From Ancylomarina longa (lineage in GTDB: Bacteria; Bacteroidota; Bacteroidia; Bacteroidales; Marinifilaceae): a stretch of 64,000 nt of DNA. Shown here piece after piece: positions 36,407 through 46,553 of this stretch; position 1 is the stretch's first letter; each line of letters begins with the position of its first letter. The translations under genes were made by a program, and so were the position numbers. The stretch is from assembly GCF_003996985.1 (NCBI RefSeq), contig NZ_RJJX01000008.1, positions 62,001 to 126,000 of the forward strand, written 5' to 3'. The notes below the pieces were generated by a model. That model was not told the origin of the DNA and ran no database searches. It saw only the letters and a list, made by a program, of their open reading frames with translations.

Positions 36407-37321
36407 ATGAAAAACAATTTATTAGTTGTATTGGGTCCTACAGCAACAGGAAAAACAAGTTTGGCAGTTCGGCTGGCTAAGGAATTTAATGGAGAGATAA
36501 TTAGCGCCGATTCGCGGCAAATTTATCGCGGTATGGATTTAGGTACGGGCAAGGATTTGGATGAATATATCATCGGGGACACCCCCATTCCTTATCATTT
36601 AATAGATATTGCAGAGGCCGGATATAAGTATAATGTATTTGAGTATCAAAGAGATTTTGTTCAGGCTTTTGAAAATATAACGAATAGGTCAAAAATGCCC
36701 GTGGTATGTGGCGGGACAGGAATGTATCTGGAGGCTGTATTGAAGGGATATAAATTAATTGCTGTTCCAAAAGATCAGGAGTTTAGAGACCAGCTGGAGG
36801 AGAAGAGTTTGGAGGAACTCGAACAAGTATTAAGAACCTATAAAGAGTTACACAATACTAGTGATGTGGAAACGAAAAAGAGAGCAATTCGGGCGATTGA
36901 AATAGAACGATATTATGCCTCGAACCCTCAAATTGAAATGGATTACCCCGAATTGCATCCTTTAATTGTGGGGATAAAATATGACCGGGAAACCAGAAGA
37001 AACAGAATTAGCCTGCGACTAAAAGAAAGACTTAAATCTGGAATGATTGAAGAGGTAGAGGATTTGCTGAAATCAGGAGTGAGTGCTGAAGATTTAATTT
37101 ATTACGGATTGGAATATAAATTCTTAACTCAATACGTAGTTGGGCAAATTAGCTATCAGGAAATGTTTTCTGGTTTGGAAATCGCAATACACCAATTTGC
37201 CAAACGACAAATGACATGGTTTCGAAGGATGGAACGAAATGGCACCAATATTCATTGGTTAGATGGATATATGCCTTTGGAAGAAAAAATGGCTCAGGTA
37301 AAAGAATGGATTAATTTCTAG
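36407..37321 (+). CDS. miaA: tRNA dimethylallyltransferase
   Basis: 304 residues. MiaA adds a dimethylallyl group to A37 of tRNAs that read UNN codons. Motifs: P-loop GPTATGKTS (9-17), ISADSRQIYRGMDLGTGKD, PVVCGGTGMYLEAV and the C-terminal QFAKRQMTWFRRM. It belongs to the shorter branch with GTGKD after DSRQIYRG. The end overlaps the convergent hydrolase gene by 4 bp, so no separate terminator fits between them. Confidence 0.93.
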   Translation: MKNNLLVVLGPTATGKTSLAVRLAKEFNGEIISADSRQIYRGMDLGTGKDLDEYIIGDTPIPYHLIDIAEAGYKYNVFEYQRDFVQAFENITNRSKMPVVCGGTGMYLEAVLKGYKLIAVPKDQEFRDQLEEKSLEELEQVLRTYKELHNTSDVETKKRAIRAIEIERYYASNPQIEMDYPELHPLIVGIKYDRETRRNRISLRLKERLKSGMIEEVEDLLKSGVSAEDLIYYGLEYKFLTQYVVGQISYQEMFSGLEIAIHQFAKRQMTWFRRMERNGTNIHWLDGYMPLEEKMAQVKEWINF

Positions 37322-37953
37322 AAGCAATATTTTTCTAAATCGGAGTAGCTAATTCTTTGAATTCCTAAATTCGACCATTCTTTAAAAGGCAAAGGAATGT
37401 TTGGTAATTCTTTTATGGCATCTTCAATTACAAAAACCTCGATATTTCTTTTGGCTAGACCAATTGCTGCATAATTCACACAGACATTAGTAGTAACTCC
37501 ATAAATAAAAATTTTTTGAGGAGAAATTTTTTTTAGAATAGGATCTGTATTTGCATTTCCTTCAAAAACGTCAAATGCATCTTTTCGGATTATGATATTT
37601 CTGTGACGGATACAATTTTCTAATTCCTTGTTGGAATACGTTTTGTTCCATAATACTTCAAAAATATCTTCGGTAGGCTGAGTTGCGGTCACATAGCTGG
37701 CACCGGGAGTATTTGCCATGCAGTGTTCCGGAAAAGTTGTAATGAAATCAGGGGTGGCAGATAGTTCTGGGGAGTTGGAGTAGTGGTGATCAGCAGTATT
37801 AACTACCTGAATATTGTGATTTTTTGCAGTTCTCGTGATTTTAAGGAGAACATTTTGTATTTCTTCTGCTCCGGGAGCATAAAGCTTCCCATTTGGGTTT
37901 ATGAAATCCTTTTGGGTGTCAACGTTCCAGAAAAGTATATTTTTTGCAAACAT
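37318..37953 (-). CDS. Isochorismatase-family cysteine hydrolase (nicotinamidase-like)
   Basis: 211 residues. The Asp-Lys-Cys triad is seen as NVDTQKDF (Asp12), RKDAFDVF (Lys124) and the cis-peptide loop GVTTNVCV (Cys158), with a metal-site motif NTADHHY near 53-58. This pattern fits nicotinamidase (PncA) or a related amidase; a role in NAD salvage is likely but not proved by the sequence. Convergent with miaA, 4-bp overlap. Confidence 0.85.
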   Translation of the reverse strand: MFAKNILFWNVDTQKDFINPNGKLYAPGAEEIQNVLLKITRTAKNHNIQVVNTADHHYSNSPELSATPDFITTFPEHCMANTPGASYVTATQPTEDIFEVLWNKTYSNKELENCIRHRNIIIRKDAFDVFEGNANTDPILKKISPQKIFIYGVTTNVCVNYAAIGLAKRNIEVFVIEDAIKELPNIPLPFKEWSNLGIQRISYSDLEKYCF

Positions 37954-38144
37954 ATTTTTTAATCATTGGTTCCTGCAATAATACAATCCTCGTAAAACAA
38001 TTCAAAATCAAATCTGGAATCGGGCAACTATTAATCGGATGAATTACCTATTTTATCAGGGAAATTGCATGCGAGAACGAATAATTTTCGTTCCTCAAAA
38101 AATGTTTTCTACTTTGATTGCTGTAAATATTGAATTTTCTGTTC

Positions 38145-39206
38145 ATGACAAACATAAAAACAATATCCCGGAGTAGGATCGTCTATCATATTATTTTCTG
38201 GATTTTTGCCTTTGTTTTTTGGTTGTTCACCATGTTTGTGGCAAGCAATTTTAAAAATGTTCTAAGGTTAGAACCCATCTTGATGACAATTGTGTTCAAC
38301 CTATGTTTTGCATTTGCTGTTTATTCTAATTTATATGTACTATTACCGTATTTGTTCAAACGACAGCGATTCTTTAGCTATGTGATTTCTCTTCTTTCTG
38401 TAGTTTCCATTTCTGCTTTTATTATTAATTTTCTTTTGGTTTATCCATTAAATAATTTTGTGAAAGGAGAGAGATTTTTTGAGGAGATTACCTTTGTTGT
38501 ATGGTTCAATTTTGCCTTTTTCACCATGATTTATGTGGGAATTACCAGCTTTTTATCACTGATGAGGGAATGGTTTGTTTTTCAAAAGGTTTCTGATCAA
38601 TTTAAAGATATCGAGAGAGAAAAATTAGAGGCTGAATTAAAAGCTTTAAAGTCTCAGATTAATCCGCATTTTTTATTTAATACATTAAATAATCTATATT
38701 CTTTAACTTTAGATAAATCGGATAAAGCTCCAGGTATGGTGTTGCAATTATCAGATATGATGAGATATATATTATATGAGTGTAATGAACGTTTTGTACT
38801 TTTGGAAAAGGAACTCGGTTTTGTGAAGAACTATCTGGATCTGCAAAAAATAAGGCTCGATGAAACAATCCCTGTTAACTTGGAAGTGAGGGGTAATACA
38901 GGAGAGCATAAGGTTGCTCCTTTGCTATTTGAACCATTAATCGAAAATGCATTTAAGCATGGAGCATATGGTAAGAACAATCATGGGTTTGTAAATATTC
39001 TCTTTAATTTTGAGCAGAAGGACCAATTGTCCTTGTTCATTGAAAATAGATTCCATGACGATTGGCAATCTAAGGATTCGGATAATGGGATTGGAATTAA
39101 AAATGTGATGAGGAGATTGGAACTCATCTATCCAAATAAACACGATATTGAAATAAATAAAGAAGGTGATTTGTTTCGAGTAAATTTAAAGATAGATATG
39201 TCGTGA
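38145..39206 (+). CDS. LytS-type sensor histidine kinase
   Basis: 353 residues from the ATG at 38145. Four transmembrane helices (about 10-150) and no extracellular sensor domain are followed by a coiled-coil linker and a His_kinase domain with SQINPHFLFNTLNNLYSL (phospho-accepting His). The C-terminal HATPase part has DNGIGIKNVMRRL. It is paired with the LytTR regulator 38 bp downstream, so together they form a LytS/LytR-type two-component system. The signal is unknown. Confidence 0.9.
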   Translation: MTNIKTISRSRIVYHIIFWIFAFVFWLFTMFVASNFKNVLRLEPILMTIVFNLCFAFAVYSNLYVLLPYLFKRQRFFSYVISLLSVVSISAFIINFLLVYPLNNFVKGERFFEEITFVVWFNFAFFTMIYVGITSFLSLMREWFVFQKVSDQFKDIEREKLEAELKALKSQINPHFLFNTLNNLYSLTLDKSDKAPGMVLQLSDMMRYILYECNERFVLLEKELGFVKNYLDLQKIRLDETIPVNLEVRGNTGEHKVAPLLFEPLIENAFKHGAYGKNNHGFVNILFNFEQKDQLSLFIENRFHDDWQSKDSDNGIGIKNVMRRLELIYPNKHDIEINKEGDLFRVNLKIDMS

Positions 39207-39244
39207 AATGTTCATTTGCATCTAATTGAATAAAGGAAATTTGT

Positions 39245-39949
39245 ATGAAATTAAAATGTTTGATTATTGATGATGAGCCTTTAGCTCAGCGTGTTTTAGA
39301 AAAATATATTGATGAACTTCCGGGTTTGGAGTTGAAAGGTAAATGTAGCGATGCAATTGAAGCAATGGAAGTGTTGCAAGAGAAAGATGTTGATTTGATT
39401 TTTCTGGATATTAACATGCCTCGCTTGAGTGGAATCAATTTTTTAAAGACATATAAAAATCCACCATTGGTAATTATTACAACAGCTTATACAGAGTATG
39501 CACTCGAGAGTTATGAGTTGAATGTATTGGATTATCTGAAGAAACCATTTTCATTTGAACGATTTCTTCTGGCTGTACAAAAAGCTGAAGAAAGGCTTAA
39601 AGTTTCTGACGACCCTATGGATAAAGATACAGAAGAAAGAGATTTTATATTTGTGAAAGCCAACAAAAGAACCGTCAATATAAATTTAGAATCCATTCAT
39701 TACATTGAAGCTTTAGGTGATTATGTGAAAATTTTTATTGGACAGAAACATATTGTCACCTACCAATCGCTAAAAGGGATTGAGCGTTTATTGCCTGTTC
39801 AAAAGTTTTACCGGATTCATAAATCTTATATCGTTTCCTTATCTAAGATTAAGTCTATTGAAGGGAATATGGTTCATATGGAAAACGAAACAATACCAAT
39901 TGGAAATAACTATAAACAGGGATTCTTTCAGAGAATTTATCCCGTATAG
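39245..39949 (+). CDS. LytTR-family response regulator
   Basis: 234 residues. The receiver domain (1-120) carries DDEPLAQR, the phospho-Asp in DLIFLDINMP and the Lys in YLKKPF. A LytTR DNA-binding domain (about 135-234) includes RTVNINLESIHYIEALGDY and KFYRIHKSYIVSL. It is the partner of the upstream kinase; targets are unknown. A bidirectional terminator follows. Confidence 0.93.
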   Translation: MKLKCLIIDDEPLAQRVLEKYIDELPGLELKGKCSDAIEAMEVLQEKDVDLIFLDINMPRLSGINFLKTYKNPPLVIITTAYTEYALESYELNVLDYLKKPFSFERFLLAVQKAEERLKVSDDPMDKDTEERDFIFVKANKRTVNINLESIHYIEALGDYVKIFIGQKHIVTYQSLKGIERLLPVQKFYRIHKSYIVSLSKIKSIEGNMVHMENETIPIGNNYKQGFFQRIYPV

Positions 39950-39967
39950 AGTAATTCTATAATTTAC

Positions 39968-40000
39968 AAAAGAACCGATGCATCAAGCATCGGTTCTTTT
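39968..40000. terminator. Bidirectional intrinsic terminator
   Basis: AAAAGAACCGATGC pairs perfectly with GCATCGGTTCTTTT (14 bp) around a 5-nt loop, between the convergent regulator and S9 peptidase genes. Confidence 0.88.
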
Positions 40001-40005
40001 GTTTT

Positions 40006-42093
40006 CTATTTTAAATATTTATCCAGCCAGCCGAAAAATACCCTTTGCCATAAAATTCCATTTTGAGGATGTAGTACCCAATGACTCTCCTCTGGGAAAT
40101 AAAGAAATCTACTAGGAATACCTTGGAGCTGTGCACTATTAAATGCAGCCATTCCTTGAGTGTAGGGAATTCTAAAATCTTTTCCACCGTGAATTACTAA
40201 TATTGGAGTATCCCAATTTTGAACAAATTTATGTGGGGAACTAGCGAAGGATTTTTGAGCTACTTTATTGTCTAAATCCCAAAAAGCACCTCCTTTTTCC
40301 CAATTATCGAAAAACATTTCATCAGTAGTAGCATATTCCATTTCTGAATTAAAAACACCGCAATGCGCAATGAATGCTTTAAATCTATGTTGGTGATGTC
40401 CTGCCAACCAATACACAGAAAATCCACCAAAGGAAGCACCAACTGCACCAAGGCGATCACCATCAATGTACGGTTCCTTCTTTAACTCATCAATTGCTGA
40501 TAAATAATCGTCCATACACTGACCACCATTATCTTTACTAACAGCATCCGTCCAATCTTGTCCAAATGTCAAAACACCTCTTCGGTTGGGAGCAACGATA
40601 ATATAGTCATTGGCAGCCATCATTTGGAAATTCCATCGGTAGCTCCAAAATTGAGATAGTGGAGATTGTGGTCCGCCTTCGCAATATAAGATGGTTGGAT
40701 ATTTTTTACTGGCATCAAAATGTGGAGGGTAGATTATCCATGTCAGCATTTTTTTATTGTCGGTAGTGGTAATCCATCTTTTTTCAACTTTTCCCATTTC
40801 CAACTGGCTCAATATTTCTTTATTCTCAAAGGAGATTTCTGTTTCCTTACCCGTTTTAGGATCTATTTTGTAAATCTCAGCAGGTTTTGACATGGAAACT
40901 TTGGTTCCAACTAGATAATCTCCAGCTAGTGCAACACTATGATAGTCGTGGTCGCCTTTTGTGATAGCTTCAAATTTCTTATTTTTTAAAGTCAATCTAT
41001 AAACCTGAAAGGTTGCATTTATACCACATACAAAAATGATTTCTTTTCCGTTCGGAGTCCAATTCATGCTACTAGGAGAGTAGTCGAATTCTTTAGAGTA
41101 ATCCTCCATGCTTTTGGTCTCGAAATCGTAAATGAATAAACGATCTTTGTCTGCTTCAAAACCAGCCCGTTCCATACTAAGCCATGCTAGTTTCTTTCCA
41201 TCAGGAGAGTATAGAGGAGAACGATCGTAACCCATCATACCTTTGGTTAAATTCCGGGTTGCGCCTGTTTCCAAATCGTAGATATAAATATCAGAATTGG
41301 TGCTAAGGGCATATTCTTTACCGAATTGTTTTTTACAAGTATAGGCAATTTGATTTCCCGATGGACTCCAGGTGATTTCTTCTATTCCACCAAATGGCAT
41401 TAGAGGAGTGTCGTAAGGTTCATTTGGCATGATATCTTTCGAGTCAGATACTATTCCTTCTGCATAATTGGCAACAAAAATATGACTGAAATAAGTGTCT
41501 TCCCAATTATCCCAATGGCGATACAATAAGTCATCAAGAAGTAATGCATTTGCTTTAGGAAGATCTGAATAGAGGTCGTGTACGTTTTTAGTAACCTTCA
41601 CATCCATGGTGAAAAATAACTTATCTCCTTTAGGAGAGAAAGAAATGTTGGTGATGTTTCCATCTTCATAGGATATTTGCTTGGCTTCTGATCCATCTGG
41701 ATTGCTGCTCCAAATTTGTGATTTTCCACTTTTGGAGGACAAATACAAGATCTTTTTACCATCTGTTTGCCAAATAGCTCCATATTCCGATTCCGGAGTT
41801 TTAGTTAATTGTTTTTTAGAGCTTCCATCCATTGAAATGGTGTAAAGATCTCGGTTGCCTTTGTCTTCCTCTTTAGAAAAATAGCTAACTCCATACAGAA
41901 GTGTTTTGCCGTCAGGGGATACTTGTACATCTCCTAATCTACCAAACGACCACAATACTTCCGGGGTCATTTTATCGGAAGTAAGTTGTAAGTTCTTTTT
42001 TCCGATTACTTGCTCTGGCACCGTCGAATATGCCTGAGTAGAGCTAATCATGCTTCCTAGTACCAGAAAGCTTACTAAGATTAAGTGTTTCAT
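40006..42093 (-). CDS. S9-family prolyl oligopeptidase-like peptidase, secreted
   Basis: 695 residues with a signal peptide (LVLGSMISSTQAYS). A WD40/PD40-like beta propeller (about 40-400) precedes an alpha/beta-hydrolase domain with Ser in GASFGGFSVYW, Asp in HGGKDFRIPY and His in EESHWVLHP. It releases oligopeptides or dipeptides in the periplasm (DPP5-like). It is close in sequence along its whole length to 48102-50201, a second copy 6 kb away that is a lipoprotein. Confidence 0.93.
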   Translation of the reverse strand: MKHLILVSFLVLGSMISSTQAYSTVPEQVIGKKNLQLTSDKMTPEVLWSFGRLGDVQVSPDGKTLLYGVSYFSKEEDKGNRDLYTISMDGSSKKQLTKTPESEYGAIWQTDGKKILYLSSKSGKSQIWSSNPDGSEAKQISYEDGNITNISFSPKGDKLFFTMDVKVTKNVHDLYSDLPKANALLLDDLLYRHWDNWEDTYFSHIFVANYAEGIVSDSKDIMPNEPYDTPLMPFGGIEEITWSPSGNQIAYTCKKQFGKEYALSTNSDIYIYDLETGATRNLTKGMMGYDRSPLYSPDGKKLAWLSMERAGFEADKDRLFIYDFETKSMEDYSKEFDYSPSSMNWTPNGKEIIFVCGINATFQVYRLTLKNKKFEAITKGDHDYHSVALAGDYLVGTKVSMSKPAEIYKIDPKTGKETEISFENKEILSQLEMGKVEKRWITTTDNKKMLTWIIYPPHFDASKKYPTILYCEGGPQSPLSQFWSYRWNFQMMAANDYIIVAPNRRGVLTFGQDWTDAVSKDNGGQCMDDYLSAIDELKKEPYIDGDRLGAVGASFGGFSVYWLAGHHQHRFKAFIAHCGVFNSEMEYATTDEMFFDNWEKGGAFWDLDNKVAQKSFASSPHKFVQNWDTPILVIHGGKDFRIPYTQGMAAFNSAQLQGIPSRFLYFPEESHWVLHPQNGILWQRVFFGWLDKYLK

Positions 42094-42418
42094 TTTTATA
42101 AGTGTTTAAGAATTTAGTGCACTAATTCCATAATTCCACCTCAAGAGTGGATATGTGAAAGAATGAATTTTGTCGAAGTTATTAATTATTTGCCGATAAA
42201 AAGAAGAGGGATGTCATGTCTCCATTGCCTTTGGGTATGCAAAAAGAGAGATAAATTAAGCATAATTTCCAAACTGTGGATTGAAGAGATTTGGCAAGGA
42301 ATGGAATTACGGAAGAGATGTGGAATATATTGAAGGAATCATGCTTGAAATTAACTGCTTATTTGTTAAATTTAGGCTTGAAAACTTGATTTTAAATCTT
42401 AACTAAAATAATAAACCT
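42094..42418. other. Gene-free divergent region
   Basis: 325 bp between divergent genes. I see no RNA gene, strong hairpin or repeat in it. Confidence 0.5.
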
Positions 42419-43246
42419 ATGAAGAGACATGCTATTTCCCGTTATACGTTCATTCTGTTTGCGTTAGCTTTAGCCGTGGTAGCTTGTAAGCCTGTAGATA
42501 ACAAAAAAGGTGCGAAGCAAACAGTGAAACCATTATTGAAAAAATCTATTGAAAAACAAGTGAAGGATGTTGTGTATCCATTGCCTACAACTTTTGAACT
42601 AACTTCCATGTTGAATAGAATAGGAGCGGATTATATCTTAGGTCTGTCTAATTCTACGGAGAATGCAGATAAGTATTTTACAGAAAAAGCCAGAGCTTTA
42701 AATCTTGGTGTGTACAGTGCCGATTTAAGTTATGCAAGTACTTATAACCGTAAGCAGGAAACAATGTTGTTCCTAAAAGCATCAAAAACCTTAATCGATA
42801 ATTTAGAAATTACCAGTACTTATAATGAAACACTGGTTGATGAGGTTGAAAAAAACCTGGATAATAAAGACCAATTGGTAAAAGTGGTTACAAATTCGTT
42901 TTACGACACTTATGAATTTTTGAATAAGAATGGTAAAGCAAACCTATCTTTACTTGTGGTAAGTGGTAGCTTTGTTGAAGGATTGTATATTGCTACTCAT
43001 ATCTCTCAAAATACTTATGCAAACCCTGAGATTGTAAAAGTAATTTTTGATCAGAAAACTTCATTGGAAAAATTATTAGTGGTTCTACAACCTGAAAATA
43101 AAGATCCTAATATTGCTGAGATGATTACGCAGTTGAGTGGCTTAAAAGCTAGCTATGATAAAATAGTAGATGGTAGCATGACAGAAGATCAGTTAAACGA
43201 AATTATCACTAGTGTTGGAACTTTAAGAGATCGCTTGGTACAATAA
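42419..43246 (+). CDS. Hypothetical lipoprotein
   Basis: 275 residues with a lipoprotein signal (LAVVAC). The mature part is helical and contains 'LPTTFELTSMLNRIGADYILGLSNS' and other stretches without Cys; its spacing suggests a helical bundle. Such proteins are conserved in Bacteroidota but unnamed. A strong terminator follows; the next gene (the large ABC protein) starts 141 bp further on. Confidence 0.65.
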   Translation: MKRHAISRYTFILFALALAVVACKPVDNKKGAKQTVKPLLKKSIEKQVKDVVYPLPTTFELTSMLNRIGADYILGLSNSTENADKYFTEKARALNLGVYSADLSYASTYNRKQETMLFLKASKTLIDNLEITSTYNETLVDEVEKNLDNKDQLVKVVTNSFYDTYEFLNKNGKANLSLLVVSGSFVEGLYIATHISQNTYANPEIVKVIFDQKTSLEKLLVVLQPENKDPNIAEMITQLSGLKASYDKIVDGSMTEDQLNEIITSVGTLRDRLVQ

Positions 43247-43268
43247 TTTCTTTCACCTCAAAAAATAT

Positions 43269-43297
43269 ATGCCTCTCATTTTGGGAGGCATTTTTTT
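43269..43297 (+). terminator. Intrinsic terminator after the lipoprotein gene
   Basis: ATGCCTC pairs with GAGGCAT around a 9-nt loop, followed by seven T. Confidence 0.8.
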
Positions 43298-43387
43298 GTA
43301 CTACATCTTGTGTTACTCCTGACATGTTGGGAAAATAGTTGTATTTTTAGTTTCAATACAGGTAATTAGTCTCTTAAATCAGAATTC

Positions 43388-46300
43388 ATGGGGGAATCCA
43401 TTTTAAATGCACTCATGCATCTTTTTGCTTTGGTAGCCAATGCTAAAGAGGAGGAGGTTTCGAGAAAAGGAAGAGTTATTGTACAAAGTTTTCTTAATCG
43501 ATATGTTCATTCTGAACTTCAGGAGGAGTATTTAAGACTCTTTGAGAACTATTTCGAATTTTATCGTCGTGAGGTGGAATACCAATCGATGGTGCATTCA
43601 AAGCAAATTACTATTTTATCTCTTGCCGAAGCTTCGAAAGTTTGTTCTAAGATCAAAACAGAATTGGTGCAGGAGGAAAGATTAATTGTATTGTTGCGCT
43701 TACTCGAATTCGTTTATGAGGATAAATTAGTTAGTGAGAACGAATTTGAATTTATCAATATTGTGGCGGAAAGCTTCAAGATTTCACGTCCCGAATTCAT
43801 TAACTGTCTGGCGTTTATTTGGGGAGATACACTGGATAATTTCGATAAGAGTAAATTTTTGATCATCGATAATAAGGTAAGAGAGTGGTCGGAAAACCTT
43901 TCCTGGTTTATGAAAAAGGAAACCAGAAAGAAGGAGAACGATTATAAGCATTTGTACTGCGAGAATCTTTATGGACGAATCTATGTGATGTACGCAGCCA
44001 GTGTTAATGTTCTGTTCTTTAAATACGAGGGGGAGCTGAACTTATATCTGGAAGGAAATAAAATTATAGCCGAAAAAACCTATCAGATGAATAATGGGTC
44101 TATCATTAAAGGCCCCAATATTAAATCCATTTATTATTCTGATATCGCCGGAAAATTCTTAAAGGATGAGGCGCAGGAAAAAATTGTTTTCACGGCTAAA
44201 GATATTGAGTTTAAATTTCGCAACTCTACCAATGGGATTCACAAGTTCACTATATCCGAAGAAAGTGGACAATTAATCGGTATAATGGGAGGTAGTGGGG
44301 TAGGTAAATCTACCTTGCTTAATGTTTTGAATGGGAACCTGCATTTGCTGGATGGCGAAATACGAATCAACGATTACGATATTCATAGAAATAAACTTTC
44401 TGAGAAAGGACTGATTGGTTTTGTACCTCAGGATGATTTATTGATAGAGGAACTTACCGTTTTTCGAAACCTGTACTATAATGCAAAATTATGCTTTCGC
44501 GATTTTAGCGAGTTGCAAATATTAAAGACAGTTCTGAAAATGCTTCAGGATTTGGATCTGTATGAAGCCCGAGACCTGAGAGTGGGTAATCCTTTAAATA
44601 AATTTATAAGTGGGGGGCAGAGAAAAAGACTAAATATTGGTCTGGAGCTAATGCGCGAGCCGGCAATTCTATTGGTAGATGAACCTACTTCGGGTTTGTC
44701 CTCAACAGATTCGGAGATGGTAATGAAACTCCTTAAGAAGCAGACGCTAAAAGGAAAGCTCGTGATTGCTAATATTCACCAACCTTCGTCGGATATTTTT
44801 AAGATGTTTGATAAGCTTTGGATTCTCGATCGTGGCGGTTATCCCATCTATAATGGTAATCCAATAGATGCCATTGTGTATTTTAAGACCCAAAACTCGC
44901 AGGTGAATGCACTCGAAAGTGAGTGCATTACTTGTGGTAATGTAAACCCCGATCAAATCCTTCAGATTGTTGAAACAAAATTGATTGATGAGCAAGGGAA
45001 ACCTACGCGCGAAAGAAGGGTGAAGCCCGAAGCGTGGTATCGAAAATATCAGGAGAACATAGAATCTAAGCATACAATATTGCGTCCTGATAAAAAATTA
45101 CCGCAAAGCGACTTTAAAATTCCTGGCAGAGTCAGACAGTTTTCTATATTCTGGATTCGGAATGTATTGTCTAAATTAACCAATCGGCAATATTTAATTA
45201 TCAACCTTTTCGAAGCTCCTTTACTTGCTGTTATTCTGGGATATTTTACAAAGTACACTATCAATGGCACCTATATTTTTGGCGAGAACAAAAATTTTCC
45301 GGTCTACCTTTTTATGGCTGTAGTGGTATCGATGTTTTTAGGCTTGACGGTGAGTGCTGAAGAAATTATTCGGGATAAAAAAATCCTGCAAAGAGAGAAG
45401 TTTCTGAATTTGTGTAGAATAAGTTATCTCACTTCAAAAATCTCTTTTCTGTTTATTCTATCCGCCATTCAAACTATCTTATTTGTGTTACTGGGCAATT
45501 TCATTCTAGATGTTCATGGCATGACTTTGGCCTATTGGCTTGTTTTGTTTTCCATTTCCTGCTTTTCTAATTTGGTCGGATTAAATATTTCATCAGGATT
45601 AAATTCCGTGATTACCATTTATATCCTGATACCTTTAATATTGGTTCCGCAATTATTATTGGGTGGTGCGATGATTCATTTTGATGATTTGCATTATGGA
45701 ATTACCAATAAGGTGTACGTTCCTATCGTTGGTGATTTAATGGCAACCCGTTGGGCTTATGAAGCATTAGCGGTTACACAGTTTAAGAATAATGATTTTG
45801 AAAAGCATTTTTATGATTACGAACAAGCTGCTAGCGATGCTTCCTTTAAAAGTTCATTTTTAATTCCTAAAATAGAATCGATCCTGTTGAACTGTGAGAG
45901 AAATATCGATTTTGATAAGGAACAGAAGGAAACCAATGCTCATTTCACCATGCTTCAGAAAGAAATCAGAAAGCTGGCTCAGGAGTCGGGGGAGGAGATC
46001 TATCCTGAATTAAAAAATCTGAATTGGCAGCACTTTGACTTAAATGTAGTTGAACAAACACGTAATTTTTTAGATCAGGTAAAACTCTATTATCTGGGTA
46101 TTACCAGCGAGTCTGGTTACAAAAAGGACTTTGAATATTCTCGCCTGGTGGATTCGCTTGGAAAAGACGGGGTTTATGATTTTAAACAAGCCTACCATAA
46201 TCAGGGATTGGCAGATTTGGTATTAAATCGTACCGAAGTGAATAAAATGATAGAGGTAAACAACCATCTGATTCAAAAGAAGGATCCCATATTTATGAAT

Positions 46301-46507
46301 CCGGATTCCAAAATAGGTAGAGCTCATTTCTACGCTCCCGTAAAACGATTGGGAAACTTTTATATCGACACCTATTGGTTTAATCTTGCCGTAATTTGGT
46401 TGGGAAGTCTATTTTTGTTCTTTACCCTTTGGGCGGATGTCCTTCGAAAAATGATGAATTATTTCGAAAGTGTGAAGTTAGTGCGTCGTGAAAAGAAACG
46501 GAAATAA
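43388..46507 (+). CDS. Large ABCG-like ABC transporter with TerB-like N-terminus
   Basis: 1039 residues in one chain. Residues 1-140 look like a TerB-type helical domain; about 140-260 is a beta-rich, FHA-like region; an ABC ATPase follows (Walker A GGSGVGKST near 300, signature SGGQRKR near 407, Walker B LLVDEPTSGLSS near 427). ABC2-type membrane helices (about 600-800) come next, then a long charged loop (about 800-990) and a last helix pair (from about 1000). The fused order resembles eukaryotic ABCG half-transporters. Substrate unknown; export of lipid or cell-surface material is a guess. Confidence 0.8.
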   Translation: MGESILNALMHLFALVANAKEEEVSRKGRVIVQSFLNRYVHSELQEEYLRLFENYFEFYRREVEYQSMVHSKQITILSLAEASKVCSKIKTELVQEERLIVLLRLLEFVYEDKLVSENEFEFINIVAESFKISRPEFINCLAFIWGDTLDNFDKSKFLIIDNKVREWSENLSWFMKKETRKKENDYKHLYCENLYGRIYVMYAASVNVLFFKYEGELNLYLEGNKIIAEKTYQMNNGSIIKGPNIKSIYYSDIAGKFLKDEAQEKIVFTAKDIEFKFRNSTNGIHKFTISEESGQLIGIMGGSGVGKSTLLNVLNGNLHLLDGEIRINDYDIHRNKLSEKGLIGFVPQDDLLIEELTVFRNLYYNAKLCFRDFSELQILKTVLKMLQDLDLYEARDLRVGNPLNKFISGGQRKRLNIGLELMREPAILLVDEPTSGLSSTDSEMVMKLLKKQTLKGKLVIANIHQPSSDIFKMFDKLWILDRGGYPIYNGNPIDAIVYFKTQNSQVNALESECITCGNVNPDQILQIVETKLIDEQGKPTRERRVKPEAWYRKYQENIESKHTILRPDKKLPQSDFKIPGRVRQFSIFWIRNVLSKLTNRQYLIINLFEAPLLAVILGYFTKYTINGTYIFGENKNFPVYLFMAVVVSMFLGLTVSAEEIIRDKKILQREKFLNLCRISYLTSKISFLFILSAIQTILFVLLGNFILDVHGMTLAYWLVLFSISCFSNLVGLNISSGLNSVITIYILIPLILVPQLLLGGAMIHFDDLHYGITNKVYVPIVGDLMATRWAYEALAVTQFKNNDFEKHFYDYEQAASDASFKSSFLIPKIESILLNCERNIDFDKEQKETNAHFTMLQKEIRKLAQESGEEIYPELKNLNWQHFDLNVVEQTRNFLDQVKLYYLGITSESGYKKDFEYSRLVDSLGKDGVYDFKQAYHNQGLADLVLNRTEVNKMIEVNNHLIQKKDPIFMNPDSKIGRAHFYAPVKRLGNFYIDTYWFNLAVIWLGSLFLFFTLWADVLRKMMNYFESVKLVRREKKRK

Positions 46508-46553
46508 TGATAACACAGGATGCCCCGAATGAATACAGTTAGATGGTGAATAC

